The position numbers and the translations under genes were made by a program. The notes under the pieces were generated by a model that was not told the DNA's origin, did not search any database, and saw nothing but the letters and a program-made list of their open reading frames with translations. A stretch of 64,000 nucleotides of DNA, taken from an uncultured Actinomycetes bacterium (GTDB taxonomy: Bacteria > Actinomycetota > Actinomycetes > Mycobacteriales > Mycobacteriaceae). Below, piece after piece: positions 44,456 to 53,120 of this stretch (position 1 is the first letter of the stretch; each line of letters starts with the position of its first letter). The stretch spans positions 16,864 through 80,863 of the forward strand of contig CAISDL010000042.1 of NCBI GenBank assembly GCA_903884065.1, read 5' to 3'.

Positions 44456-44758
44456 GTGAACCGATTTCTCACCACCATCGTGACGTGGCTTCGGGCCGGT
44501 TACCCCAACGGCGTCCCGCAGAACGACTACCTCCCCATCCTGGCTCTACTCTCCCGTCGGCTCACCGCCGACGAGATCATCGAGGTCGCGCGTCAGCTTC
44601 GAAATCTTCCCCGCCCGGACTTCATCGACGTCGGCGCCGAGATCCTGCGCATCACCGACCAACTGCCCAAGCCCTCGGAAGTGGAGCGGGTACGCGCCAA
44701 ACTGGCCGCCTTCGGCTGGCCGCTGGACAACCCGCGCGACGCCGAGGAGATCGGATAG
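44456..44758 (+). CDS. DUF3349 domain-containing protein (paralogue 2)
   Basis: The 100-residue protein repeats the DUF3349 layout, with WLRAGYPNGVPQNDYLPILALLSRRL, LTADEIIEVARQLRNL, PKPSEVERVRAKLAAFGWPLDN. It is a clear paralogue of the gene at 42325, on the opposite side of pitA and on the opposite strand. The GTG at 44456 has a GGAGGTGA ribosome binding site. Its stop codon TAG shares bases with the likely menE start region, so translation of the two is probably coupled. Confidence 0.85.
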   Translation: MNRFLTTIVTWLRAGYPNGVPQNDYLPILALLSRRLTADEIIEVARQLRNLPRPDFIDVGAEILRITDQLPKPSEVERVRAKLAAFGWPLDNPRDAEEIG

Positions 44759-44763
44759 CCACC

Positions 44764-45936
44764 CTGCGAGCGCTGGTCATCCCGCCGGGGCCGTCGGCGT
44801 TGTCACTCCTGGCGGCACTGGACGGTGTCCTGGACGGCCGCGACGGAGCGTTTGTTCCGATTCCCGCCGGCGACCTGCGCGAGGCCGACCTGCTCACAAC
44901 GGCGCTGCGGGTCGGCGAAGAGATCGACGACGAGATCGCCCTGGTGGTCAGCACCTCGGGAACCACCGGCATCCCCAAAGGGGCGCTGCTGACGCCGGCT
45001 GCGCTGATCGCCGGCGCCTCGGCCAGCCACGACCGCCTGGGCGGCCCGGGTACCTGGCTGCTGGCACTTCCGACCCACCACATCGCCGGCATGCAGGTTG
45101 TGATCCGCAGCGCGCTCGCCGGGACGGTACCGGTGGAGCTGGATCTCACCGGTGGTTTCGACACCACCCAATTGCCAAGGGCGATAGGCCAACTGGGCTC
45201 CGGTAGGCGCTACACCTCACTGGTGGCCAATCAGTTGGCCAAGGCCCTTGCCGACCCGCCGGCCGCCGCCGCCCTGGCCGAACTCGATGCGGTCCTGCTC
45301 GGAGGCGGCCCGGCGCCGCGGCCGGTGCTCGTCGCAGCGGCGCGGGCCGGAATCGCGGTGGTACGCACGTACGGCTCCAGCGAGACCGCCGGCGGCTGTG
45401 TCTATGACGGGCTGCCACTGGACGGCGTGGAGGTGCGCGTCGACGAGGCCGACCCGGATGGGCAGGGCCGCATCGCGATCGGCGGGACCACGTTGGCCAC
45501 GGGGTACCGGAACCCGCCGTCAACCGGGCCAGACCCGTTCGCCCAGCCAGGCTGGTTCCGCACCGACGACCTGGGCGTGTTCGACGAAGCCGGGCGACTG
45601 GCGGTGCTCGGCCGAACCGACGAGGCGATCAGTACCGGCGGACTGACCGTCATGCCCGGACCGGTGGAGGCGGTGCTCAGCCGCCACCCCGCCGTCGCGG
45701 AGTGCGCGGTGTTCGGCGTTGCCGACGACCGGCTGGGTCAACGGGTGGCGGCGGCGGTGGTCGCCGTGGACTCGGCACGACCGACTGCGGCGGAGTTGCG
45801 TGAATTCGTGGCCGAGGCCCTGGACCGCACCGCCGCGCCGCGCGAGGTCCACTTCGTGACCGAACTGCCCCGCCGCGGCATCGGCAAAGTCGATCGCCGG
45901 TCGTTGCGTGCCCGGTTCGGCATGACGAAACCATGA
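44764..45936 (+). CDS. menE: o-Succinylbenzoate-CoA ligase MenE, non-canonical start
   Basis: Converts o-succinylbenzoate to its CoA ester using ATP. The protein has the ANL motif VVSTSGTTGIPKGALLTPAA, THHIAGMQVVIRSALAG, RTYGSSETAGGCVYDG, WFRTDDLGVFDEAGRLAVLGRTDE and the C-terminal Lys region RRGIGKVDRRSLR. The conserved N-terminus reads RALVIPPGPSALSLLAAL. No ATG, GTG or TTG begins it; CTG at 44764 or ATA at 44755 (7 bases after GAGGAG) would, and TTG at 44800 would remove the conserved block. I give CTG. About 390 residues. Confidence 0.88.
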   Translation: MRALVIPPGPSALSLLAALDGVLDGRDGAFVPIPAGDLREADLLTTALRVGEEIDDEIALVVSTSGTTGIPKGALLTPAALIAGASASHDRLGGPGTWLLALPTHHIAGMQVVIRSALAGTVPVELDLTGGFDTTQLPRAIGQLGSGRRYTSLVANQLAKALADPPAAAALAELDAVLLGGGPAPRPVLVAAARAGIAVVRTYGSSETAGGCVYDGLPLDGVEVRVDEADPDGQGRIAIGGTTLATGYRNPPSTGPDPFAQPGWFRTDDLGVFDEAGRLAVLGRTDEAISTGGLTVMPGPVEAVLSRHPAVAECAVFGVADDRLGQRVAAAVVAVDSARPTAAELREFVAEALDRTAAPREVHFVTELPRRGIGKVDRRSLRARFGMTKP

Positions 45937-45965
45937 CGACAGCGCAGGTCGAGACACTTCACCAT

Positions 45966-45971
45966 TAGGCT
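45966..45971 (+). promoter_or_regulatory. -10 element of a leaderless promoter for the response regulator gene
   Basis: TAGGCT is followed by 7 bases and then the ATG at 45979. The gene lies 42 bases behind menE and so has its own promoter. Confidence 0.5.
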
Positions 45972-45978
45972 CAGCACC

Positions 45979-46683
45979 ATGAATGCTCGGGTTCTGATCG
46001 CCGATGACGATGCCGTTGTGCGCGACGTCGTGCGGCGCTACCTCGAGCGCGACGGACTAGAGGTGCGGATGGCCGGCGACGGCAACGAAGCACTGCGGGT
46101 GCTGGGCACCGAACGGATCGACGTCGCCGTACTCGACGTGATGATGCCCGGGCCGAACGGGCTCTCACTGTGCCGAACCCTTCGCCAGGGCGGCGACTAC
46201 ACGGTTCCGGTGATCCTGCTGACCGCGCTGAGCGAGGAAGACGACCGGATCGCCGGACTTGAAGCCGGTGCCGACGACTACCTGACCAAACCCTTCAGTC
46301 CGCGGGAACTGGCGTTGCGGGTGCGCTCGGTGCTGCGACGCGCACCCGCCACACCCTCGACAGTGCCACTGGAGATCACCATCGGAGAGCTGCATGTCTC
46401 CACGGCGGCCAGGTCGGTCACCGCCGCGGGTGCGCCGGTCGGCCTGACCAACCGGGAGTTCGATCTGCTGCTGTTCTTCCTCACCCACACCGACACCGTC
46501 TTCTCCCGCGAGGAGTTGCTCAAGCGGGTGTGGAACTGGGACTTCGGCGACCTGTCCACGGTCACGGTGCACGTCAAGCGGTTGCGCTCCAAACTCGGTG
46601 ACCATCACCGGGTACAGACGGTGTGGGGCCGCGGCTACCTGTGGCAGGGGGAGGCCGCCGGCGGTGACCGTGGCTGGGCATGA
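45979..46683 (+). CDS. OmpR/PhoB-family response regulator
   Basis: The 234-residue regulator has a receiver domain ([19 protein letters not shown], phosphorylation Asp in [13 protein letters not shown], switch Thr in [12 protein letters not shown], Lys in [13 protein letters not shown]). The C-terminal winged-helix domain reads [15 protein letters not shown] and [24 protein letters not shown]. Its partner kinase overlaps its 3' end by 20 bases. The targets are unknown; the neighbours are a phosphate transporter upstream and an ornithine-lipid-like gene pair downstream. Confidence 0.93.
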   Translation: MNARVLIADDDAVVRDVVRRYLERDGLEVRMAGDGNEALRVLGTERIDVAVLDVMMPGPNGLSLCRTLRQGGDYTVPVILLTALSEEDDRIAGLEAGADDYLTKPFSPRELALRVRSVLRRAPATPSTVPLEITIGELHVSTAARSVTAAGAPVGLTNREFDLLLFFLTHTDTVFSREELLKRVWNWDFGDLSTVTVHVKRLRSKLGDHHRVQTVWGRGYLWQGEAAGGDRGWA

Positions 46684-47695
46684 CCTGAGCTCGATCGCAC
46701 TGCTCGCGCTCGCCGGCTCACTTCCGGTAGTGCTGATCGGCGGGCTGGTCATCCGGCTTGCACGGTCCTGGTCGATCACCGTCAGCATGGTCGCGCTGGT
46801 GCTGATACCCACGCTGGCGACGCTTGCCGGTGTGTTCAGCGCCAGCCGCTTCATGACCGACGCAGCGTTCCGGACCATCGCCGTGGTGTTGCTGGTCGTG
46901 GCCGTGGTAACCCTGCCCGCCGCGGTGATGCTGGCGAGATATCAGGCCCGAAGAACGGTGTGGGATCAGGAGATTCAAGACGCCGAACGGGCCGCTGAGC
47001 AGTCGCGCCGACAACTGGTCGCCTTCGTCAGCCACGATCTGCGCACCCCACTGGCCGGCATCCGGGCCCTGTCCGAGGCGATCGCGGACGGGATCGTCCA
47101 CGACGACGAGGTGCGCGTGCAGGCCAAGCGCATCGAGGGCGAGAGCGTGCGACTCTCGGAGATGGTCGACGACCTGTTCGAGATGGCGAAGATCAACGCC
47201 GGCGCGGTCACCTCGCCGTATGAGCGGGTGGCACTCGACGAGGTGGTCGACGACGTGATGAGCGCACACCGCATCACAGCCGAACGCGCCGGGGTGATCC
47301 TTGAGACCGACGTGCCGGCGACGCCGGTGCGGGTGATCGGCAGCGACCGCGCGCTGGTCCGGGTGCTGTCCAACCTGGTGGCCAACGCGATCGCACACAC
47401 TCCGGCCGGCGGCACGGTACGCCTGGCGGTCGGCGCCGACGACGACGGTGCGTGGGCGCGGGTTGATGACACCGGGGTGGGAATCGACGCCGGCGATCTG
47501 CCGCGGGTATTCGACGTCGCGTATCGGGGCTCCAACCACCGTGTGCCACGGGAGGATTCGTCGCTGCCGAGTGGATCCGGCCTGGGGCTGGCCATCGCAG
47601 CCGGGCTGGTCCGTGCGCACCGCGGATCGCTGTCGGCCCACAATCTCGACCGGGGCGCCCGCTTCGAGGTGCGGCTGCCGATCGCGGCGGGTTAG
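46664..47695 (+). CDS. Sensor histidine kinase
   Basis: The 343-residue kinase has three predicted N-terminal membrane helices ([64 protein letters not shown]) with little extracellular loop. The HisKA H-box is [16 protein letters not shown], the N-box [14 protein letters not shown], and the ATP lid [13 protein letters not shown] with [11 protein letters not shown]. With so little exposed sequence it may sense membrane state or need a partner. The GTG at 46664 follows a GGGGGAGG site and overlaps the regulator gene by 20 bases. Confidence 0.92.
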   Translation: MTVAGHDLSSIALLALAGSLPVVLIGGLVIRLARSWSITVSMVALVLIPTLATLAGVFSASRFMTDAAFRTIAVVLLVVAVVTLPAAVMLARYQARRTVWDQEIQDAERAAEQSRRQLVAFVSHDLRTPLAGIRALSEAIADGIVHDDEVRVQAKRIEGESVRLSEMVDDLFEMAKINAGAVTSPYERVALDEVVDDVMSAHRITAERAGVILETDVPATPVRVIGSDRALVRVLSNLVANAIAHTPAGGTVRLAVGADDDGAWARVDDTGVGIDAGDLPRVFDVAYRGSNHRVPREDSSLPSGSGLGLAIAAGLVRAHRGSLSAHNLDRGARFEVRLPIAAG

Positions 47696-47698
47696 GCG

Positions 47699-48514
47699 TC
47701 AGACGCGCGCCGGGATACCCACGGCCGCTTCGCATCGCGCAGCGAGTTCACGGCGACTGCTGCCGGGAAGTTCCAGCGATCCCACGACCAGATCGACCAC
47801 CGTGCCACGGGTTCCGACGGTCCGCTTCACCGAAGCCCAGAGGCTGTCGTCGCCCAGGAAAGCGGTCACCGTGGACGGCCGGCCGTCGCGGTGGCGATAG
47901 GTGAGCGACACCGGCTGTACCGGCCTTCCCGAGTCGATCGAGGCTTGGAACACCGCGGGCCTGAATCGGCCGCTATGCCGCCCGCAGTAGGTCGTGCCCT
48001 CCGGGAAGGCGACCACCGTCCGTTCCCGACGAAGCCGCTCGGCCACCGCATCGACCACCGGCGGCAGCATCCGGAGGCTTCGGCGTTCGATCGGAATGAC
48101 GCCCATCATCCGGGCCGCCAACCCGATGGCCGGCCAGTTCACCAGGTCGGCCCGCGCCACGAAGCTGCCGGGGACCACTGCCCCGATCACGAACACATCA
48201 ACCCAGGACGTGTGGTTGCTGACCACAAGGACACCTGGGAGATTGCGAATCGGGTTGCCGGACAGACGCACTCGCACACCGAGGCAACGGAGCACGAGTC
48301 GGCAGTATCCGCGCTGGATGCCGCAGCGGGCCGGCAGTGGGACGGCCAGCAGCGGCAGCGTCAGCAGAACAAGGAGGACGGCGACGATCCGTCGTACCGA
48401 CCGGGCGGCGGCCACCATCGACCGTTCCTGATCTCCGCCACCGACGCAGCGATCGTCGCAACTGGTCTTCGGGAACCACGCATGCTCGACCGCCTTCAGC
48501 AGACCGGTGCCCAT
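47699..48514 (-). CDS. 1-acyl-glycerol-3-phosphate acyltransferase family protein, OlsA-like
   Basis: The 271-residue enzyme has the acyltransferase motif NHTSWVDVFVIG (H-x4-D), the glycine-binding FPEGTTYCGRHSGRF and the region MGVIPIERR. One N-terminal membrane helix is predicted (IVAVLLVLLTLPLLAVPL). It overlaps the upstream GNAT-type N-acyltransferase by 4 bases (ATGA). That pairing is the layout of olsB-olsA in ornithine lipid synthesis, where OlsA adds the second acyl chain to lyso-ornithine lipid. It could equally act on glycerol phosphate. Confidence 0.82.
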   Translation of the reverse strand: MGTGLLKAVEHAWFPKTSCDDRCVGGGDQERSMVAAARSVRRIVAVLLVLLTLPLLAVPLPARCGIQRGYCRLVLRCLGVRVRLSGNPIRNLPGVLVVSNHTSWVDVFVIGAVVPGSFVARADLVNWPAIGLAARMMGVIPIERRSLRMLPPVVDAVAERLRRERTVVAFPEGTTYCGRHSGRFRPAVFQASIDSGRPVQPVSLTYRHRDGRPSTVTAFLGDDSLWASVKRTVGTRGTVVDLVVGSLELPGSSRRELAARCEAAVGIPARV

Positions 48515-49320
48515 CAGGCAGCCGCCGCCGCGGAACGCAGGCGGGTCAGATAACGGATATCGGCTCTGCTCTTCTCCAGCAGCGCCGGAAAGTCGCCGAC
48601 ACCGAACTCCGGATCATGCGCAGGCTCACCGCAGATCCGGGCTCCCAGGCGCAGGTAGCCGCGCATCAGCGGCGGGATCACCGGACGCGCGGGCGGTTCG
48701 ATGTCGTCAAGGGTGCGACCGTCCAGCAGCACCGGCCGGTAGGGGTAGACGGTCAGGGCTGGATCAGCGGCGTGGCGGCTGCGTACGAAGTCCCGCACAC
48801 CACGAATCCGACTGCCCGGCAGTCCGTCGCCACAGACCGGCACCGAGACGCATCCAGTCACGTAGTCGTAGCCGCTGCGATCGAGATAGGCGAGGATGCC
48901 GGTCCACATCATCAGCACGACGGCGCCGTTGCGGTGATCGTTGCGCACCACCGCCCGACCCATCTCCACCAGCGACGGTCGCAGTGCGTCCAGTGCGGTG
49001 ATGTCGAACTCCGTCGCCGAATACAGGCCTCCGGCGGCGATCGCACCGGGGGGCGGCAGCATGCGGTAACAGCCCACGATCTCTCCGGAGCGGTCCTCCC
49101 GAACGATCAGATGGTCGCAGTATTGGTCGAAGTCGTCGGCGTCGATGCGGTCGTCGTTCCGCAGTCCGAATCCGGGTTCGGTTGAGAAGACGTCGTACCG
49201 GAGTCGTTGCACCGCGGAGATGTCGTCAGCGTCGGTGGTCAGCAGCAGCGTGTATCGCGGACCGCTGGTGAGACTGTAGTCGGAGGGATTGGGGGCGATG
49301 AGTACGGATGAGGTGCTCAT
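48514..49320 (-). CDS. GNAT-type N-acyltransferase, OlsB-like
   Basis: The 268-residue protein has the hemolysin/OlsB acyltransferase pattern AVQRLRYDVFSTEPGFGL, SATEFDITALDALRPSLVEMGRA, MMWTGILAYLDRSGYDYVTGCVS and RGYLRLGARICGEPAHDPEFGVGDF. In the OlsB family the enzyme attaches a 3-hydroxyacyl chain to the amino group of ornithine. The ATG at 49320 has a CATCGT -10-like motif 7 bases upstream, weaker than others. From memory, M. tuberculosis has the homologous gene pair (Rv3027c-Rv3026c). Confidence 0.8.
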   Translation of the reverse strand: MSTSSVLIAPNPSDYSLTSGPRYTLLLTTDADDISAVQRLRYDVFSTEPGFGLRNDDRIDADDFDQYCDHLIVREDRSGEIVGCYRMLPPPGAIAAGGLYSATEFDITALDALRPSLVEMGRAVVRNDHRNGAVVLMMWTGILAYLDRSGYDYVTGCVSVPVCGDGLPGSRIRGVRDFVRSRHAADPALTVYPYRPVLLDGRTLDDIEPPARPVIPPLMRGYLRLGARICGEPAHDPEFGVGDFPALLEKSRADIRYLTRLRSAAAAA

Positions 49321-49443
49321 ACCGGGAACGATGGCGATGCTGTCTGGCGATCCGGGTACCGAAAGGTGTTGTGTCGGTGTACAGATCGTGACAAATGGGG
49401 CGGACGTTCGCCGTGTCGTTCCGGCAGTTGGTCCCGGGTCCGG

Positions 49444-50574
49444 TCAGTCGTCGAGCGTCCCGCTCAGCCGTTCGGCAGCCGCGACGTAGTCCTCGATGAA
49501 CTCCAGCACCACCTCGCGGGCGGGCTTGATCTTGTTCATCAGGCCGACGCCCTGGCCGACGAAGTAGGTCGACAACGCCTGGGCTCCCGGGTGGCCGCCC
49601 TCGGCGAGCTTGTCGATCCGGCGCAGCGCCGGCTCGGCCACCATGGACTGCAGCGGCAGCGGCAGCGGCTGGCGTCCGCCCGGATTCGGTGCCCAGGCGT
49701 CGGTCCAGTCCGACCGGAGTTGACGCGACGGCTTGCCGGTACGGCCCGCCGAGCGGACGGTGTCCCGCGACGATGCGGCCAGCATCTTCTGCTTGGTGTG
49801 CGGCGCGGTCTCGGCCTCTTCTGTCGTCAGCCACACCGATCCGGTCCAGGCGCCGGCGGCCCCCATGGCCACGCACGCGGCCATCTGGCGGCCGGTCACG
49901 ATCCCGCCGGCGGCCAGCACCGGGATGTCCTTGCCGCCGGGAACCCCCGAAATCGCCTCCAGCACTTCGGGGATCAGCACCAGGGTGCTGACCTCGCCGC
50001 AGTGTCCGCCCGCCTCGGTACCCTGCGCGACGATCAGATCGACCCCGGCCTGAACCTGCTTGATGGCGTGCTCCTTGGCGCCGACGAGCGCGGCGACCGG
50101 AATGCCGCGTTCCTTGCCGGCCTCGATCATGTACGCCGGCGGCACGCCGAGTGCGTTGGCCATCATCGTGATCGGATGATTCAGCGCGACGTCCAGCAGA
50201 CTCTTGCCGGTGTCACCGGCCAGCGCCGAAGACCGGATGCGCACTTCCTCGACCTCGATGTCGTGGTCGGTCAGGAGCTGATTGATGAAGTCGCGGTGCT
50301 CGGCGGGAATCCGGTCGGCCAACTGGTCGAAGCTCAGGTTCTCGCCCTTGCCCTCGTACTTGGCCGGCACGATGATGTCCACGCCGTAGGGCTTGCCGTT
50401 GACGTGCTCGTCGATCCAGCACAACTCCTGCTCAAGCTGGTCTGGCCGGAACGCGACGCCCCCGAGCACGCCCAGTCCGCCGGCGTTGGTCACCGCGGCG
50501 ACGACGTCGCGGCAGTGGCTGAAGGCGAACAGTGGGAACTCGATGCCGTACTGCTCACAGATCGGTGTCTTCAC
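49444..50574 (-). CDS. Nitronate monooxygenase family protein
   Basis: FMN-dependent (beta/alpha)8 barrel oxidoreductase of 376 residues. The N-terminus TPICEQYGIEFPLFAFSHCRDVV, the glycine-rich FMN motif VAQGTEAGGHCGEV, and AAGGIVTGRQMAACVAMGAAGAWTGSVWL match the family. It probably oxidises alkyl nitronates or related compounds; the true substrate is unknown. The GTG at 50574 has a CATACT -10-like hexamer 6 bases upstream. It is divergent from the DUF1345 gene, with 77 bases between the starts. Confidence 0.88.
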   Translation of the reverse strand: MKTPICEQYGIEFPLFAFSHCRDVVAAVTNAGGLGVLGGVAFRPDQLEQELCWIDEHVNGKPYGVDIIVPAKYEGKGENLSFDQLADRIPAEHRDFINQLLTDHDIEVEEVRIRSSALAGDTGKSLLDVALNHPITMMANALGVPPAYMIEAGKERGIPVAALVGAKEHAIKQVQAGVDLIVAQGTEAGGHCGEVSTLVLIPEVLEAISGVPGGKDIPVLAAGGIVTGRQMAACVAMGAAGAWTGSVWLTTEEAETAPHTKQKMLAASSRDTVRSAGRTGKPSRQLRSDWTDAWAPNPGGRQPLPLPLQSMVAEPALRRIDKLAEGGHPGAQALSTYFVGQGVGLMNKIKPAREVVLEFIEDYVAAAERLSGTLDD

Positions 50575-50638
50575 CCGCTCAGTATGACCAACCGGTTGGA
50601 CGGCCGCTAGTGCAGGCGACCGACCGGCCGCCGGGCAC

Positions 50639-50644
50639 TAGGGT
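50639..50644 (+). promoter_or_regulatory. -10 element of a leaderless DUF1345-menA promoter
   Basis: TAGGGT is followed by 7 bases and then the ATG at 50652. It would drive DUF1345 and the overlapping menA. Confidence 0.55.
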
Positions 50645-50651
50645 TCCTGCC

Positions 50652-51287
50652 ATGATCCGGGTGATCGTCGCCATGGTGCTCGGCGTGGTCGCCGCGGTGC
50701 TCACCGGAATGCTGCGCCACGAGTGGCACTACTCCCCGGCGGTCGGCTGGATCGTCGCGGCCGTGGTCTACCTGGTGTGGACCTGGTCGGTGGTGGGGCC
50801 GATGGATGCCGAGCAGACCTTCACCCATGTCCGGCAACGCTACGAAGACGGCACACCCCGGTTGTCACACGTGATCGTGGTGATCGCCAGCGTCGCCAGC
50901 CTGGCCGGGGTGGGCTATCTCCTGGCGGCCGAGAGCGATCACGACGGTCGCCACCTCGTCGAGGCGCTGATCGGGGTCCTCAGTGTGGTGGCGTCCTGGT
51001 TCGCCATCCACACCACCTTCATGCTGCGTTACGCGCAGCTGTTCTTCCGCGATGGTCTCGACGACTGGGATTCGGTCAACTTCAACAGCCGACCCGGCTA
51101 CCACCCCTGCTACGTCGATTTCGCCTACCTGGCCTTCACGGTGGGCATGACCTACCAGGTTTCCGACACCAACATCACCACCCGGCGCATGCGCAAGGCG
51201 GTGCTGGGCCAGGCGCTGGTCTCCTTCATGCTCGGTGTCGTCGTGCTGGCGAGCACCATCAACCTCGTCTTGGCACTGGCCGGCTGA
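50652..51287 (+). CDS. DUF1345 family membrane protein
   Basis: The 211-residue protein has about six membrane helices ([110 protein letters not shown]). The sequence [17 protein letters not shown] [19 protein letters not shown] and [18 protein letters not shown] are DUF1345 features. Function unknown. Its stop overlaps the menA start (TGATG), so translation is coupled, and the two may share the quinone membrane context. Confidence 0.85.
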   Translation: MIRVIVAMVLGVVAAVLTGMLRHEWHYSPAVGWIVAAVVYLVWTWSVVGPMDAEQTFTHVRQRYEDGTPRLSHVIVVIASVASLAGVGYLLAAESDHDGRHLVEALIGVLSVVASWFAIHTTFMLRYAQLFFRDGLDDWDSVNFNSRPGYHPCYVDFAYLAFTVGMTYQVSDTNITTRRMRKAVLGQALVSFMLGVVVLASTINLVLALAG

Positions 51288-52156
51288 TGGCATCAGTCGC
51301 GCAGTGGATCGAGGGCGCGCGCCCGCGCACCCTCCCCAACGCCGTCGCCCCGGTGATCGCCGGAACCGGCGCGGCCGCGTGGCTGGATTCAGCGGTGTGG
51401 TGGAAGGCTCTGCTGGCGCTTGTCGTTTCGGTGTCGCTGATCGTCGGCGTGAACTACGCCAACGACTACTCGGACGGCATCCGCGGCACCGATGACGAAC
51501 GTGCCGGACCGTTGCGACTGGTCGGCTCCAAGCTGGCGGCGCCGCGCGCTGTGCTCAGCGCCGCAGTAGTGAGCCTGGCCGTCGGCGCGGTCGCCGGCGT
51601 CGCACTGGCCCTTGTGAGCGCACCGTGGCTGATCGCCGTCGGCGCGGTGTGCATCGCCGGCGCCTGGCTCTACACCGGCGGCTCACGGCCCTACGGCTAC
51701 GCCGGCTTCGGCGAGATCGCGGTCTTCGTCTTCTTCGGCCTGGTTGCGGTGCTGGGCACCCAGTACACCCAGGCGCTGCGGGTCGACTGGGTCGGCACGG
51801 CGGCGGCCGTCGCCACCGGGGCGTTGTCGTCAGCGGTGTTGGTGGCCAACAACCTTCGCGACATCCCCACCGACAGGGTGGCCGGCAAGATCACGCTGGC
51901 GGTGCGACTGGGTGACGCCGGCACCCGCATCCTCTACCAGGTGCTGATGGGACTGGCTGCGGTGATGACGCTGGCTCTGATGCGGGCCACCCCCTGGTGC
52001 GCACTCGGCTTCCTCGCGGTTCCACTGGCGCTGAAAGCGGCCGGACCGGTCCGCTCGGGCAAGGGTGGGCGTGAGCTGATTCCGGTGTTGCGCGACACCG
52101 GCCTGACCATGCTGGTGTGGTCGGTCGCGGTCGCCGCGGCACTGACCCTGCACTGA
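51287..52156 (+). CDS. menA: 1,4-dihydroxy-2-naphthoate polyprenyltransferase MenA
   Basis: Integral membrane enzyme that attaches the isoprenoid tail to 1,4-dihydroxy-2-naphthoate, making demethylmenaquinone. The 289-residue protein has the first Asp-rich motif [14 protein letters not shown] and the second [14 protein letters not shown], with eight or nine helices. It starts [18 protein letters not shown]. MenA follows DUF1345 with a one-base overlap. The prenyl diphosphate for this step probably comes from grcC1 at 26296. Confidence 0.95.
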   Translation: MASVAQWIEGARPRTLPNAVAPVIAGTGAAAWLDSAVWWKALLALVVSVSLIVGVNYANDYSDGIRGTDDERAGPLRLVGSKLAAPRAVLSAAVVSLAVGAVAGVALALVSAPWLIAVGAVCIAGAWLYTGGSRPYGYAGFGEIAVFVFFGLVAVLGTQYTQALRVDWVGTAAAVATGALSSAVLVANNLRDIPTDRVAGKITLAVRLGDAGTRILYQVLMGLAAVMTLALMRATPWCALGFLAVPLALKAAGPVRSGKGGRELIPVLRDTGLTMLVWSVAVAAALTLH

Positions 52157-52186
52157 CCGACAGACGAAAGACAACGGGAGACGACG

Positions 52187-52579
52187 ATGGCGGCAGACAA
52201 ACTGATCTCGAGCGGCAGCCCGTGGGAAGCCACGATCGGCTATTCCCGGGCGACAGTCGCCGGCGACTACGTGCATGTCTCCGGCTGCACCGCCAGTGTC
52301 GACGGCCGGGTGCAGCATGAGGGCGACGCCTACGGTCAGACGCTGGTGGCGCTGAATCAGGTCATCGCGCCCGCGCTGGCGCAAGTCGGCTACACGCTGG
52401 CCGACGTCGTACGTTCGCGGGTGTACCTCGTCAACGCTGCCGATGTCGATGCAGTGGCCAGGGCGCACGGCGAGGTGTTCGGCGACATCCGGCCGGCAGC
52501 CACCATGGTCGCCGGCGTGTCGATGGTCGATCCGAAGATGTTGGTCGAGATCGAGGTTGACGCCTGGAAGCGCAGCTAA
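52187..52579 (+). CDS. RidA family protein
   Basis: The 130-residue trimeric-fold protein has the Rid motifs GSPWEATIGYSRATVAGDYVHVSGCTA, LAQVGYTLADVVRSRVYLVN and AATMVAGVSMVDPKMLVEIE. RidA proteins hydrolyse reactive enamine/imine intermediates from PLP enzymes. The arginine in VRSRVYL is the usual substrate ligand. It lies 30 bases after menA with GGGAGA before the ATG, and its 3' end overlaps the convergent DUF4229 gene by 4 bases. Confidence 0.88.
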   Translation: MAADKLISSGSPWEATIGYSRATVAGDYVHVSGCTASVDGRVQHEGDAYGQTLVALNQVIAPALAQVGYTLADVVRSRVYLVNAADVDAVARAHGEVFGDIRPAATMVAGVSMVDPKMLVEIEVDAWKRS

Positions 52580-52884
52580 TCCTTCTCGCCGCGCAGCCGC
52601 GCCTGCAACTGGTCCCGGTCGCTGCGGCGACGTTCGTCGACCTGGGCGATGCCGGCGGTGGCGCGCAGGCGAAGCGGCTTAAGCAGCACGATGCCCAGCG
52701 GCAACGCGAGAATGATCGCGAACAGCATGGCGATCACCAGTGGGAACTCTTTGATGCCCAACAGGTGCGCCGCGTAGAAGATGAGCGCGGTCAGCGCAAC
52801 CACCAGTGCCAGCCTCGCCAGCGTGTAAAGCAGCACGTCGCGCATCATGCGCCCGGTGGCGCCACCTGCCTGATTATCCGTCAC
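52576..52884 (-). CDS. DUF4229 family membrane protein
   Basis: The 102-residue protein has two membrane helices (LYTLARLALVVALTALIFYAAHLL and LVIAMLFAIILALPLGIVLL) and a charged C-terminal tail (DERRRSDRDQLQARLRGEKD). It matches the DUF4229 layout; M. tuberculosis Rv0531 is the likely orthologue by neighbourhood. Function unknown. Confidence 0.8.
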   Translation of the reverse strand: MTDNQAGGATGRMMRDVLLYTLARLALVVALTALIFYAAHLLGIKEFPLVIAMLFAIILALPLGIVLLKPLRLRATAGIAQVDERRRSDRDQLQARLRGEKD

Positions 52885-52933
52885 GGCGGGAAGCCTACCG
52901 ACGAGCGTATATTCGGACCAAGGAGGTTTCCTC

Positions 52934-53095
52934 GTGCCTTACGTGCTGCTCATCGTGGTCGTCGCCGCCTTGGCCTACATCACCATCCGGGCCATCCGCG
53001 CCAACGCCCACCGGCCCACCACCCGGGTGATCGGGCCCGACGACGACCCGGAATTCCTGTGGCGGCTCAGCCACGGGGACAACAACCCGCGTTAG
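52934..53095 (+). CDS. Small single-span membrane protein
   Basis: A GTG at 52934 with a strong AAGGAGG ribosome binding site 8 bases upstream opens 53 codons. The peptide has an N-terminal membrane helix (MPYVLLIVVVAALAYITIRAI) and a hydrophilic tail with RVIGPDDDPEFLWRLSHGDNN. From memory, mycobacteria often carry a similar gene near the cytochrome c maturation operon. Function unknown. It is convergent with ccsB. Confidence 0.75.
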   Translation: MPYVLLIVVVAALAYITIRAIRANAHRPTTRVIGPDDDPEFLWRLSHGDNNPR

Positions 53096-53120
53096 CTCCA
53101 CCGACTCGAGACCGTCGCGG

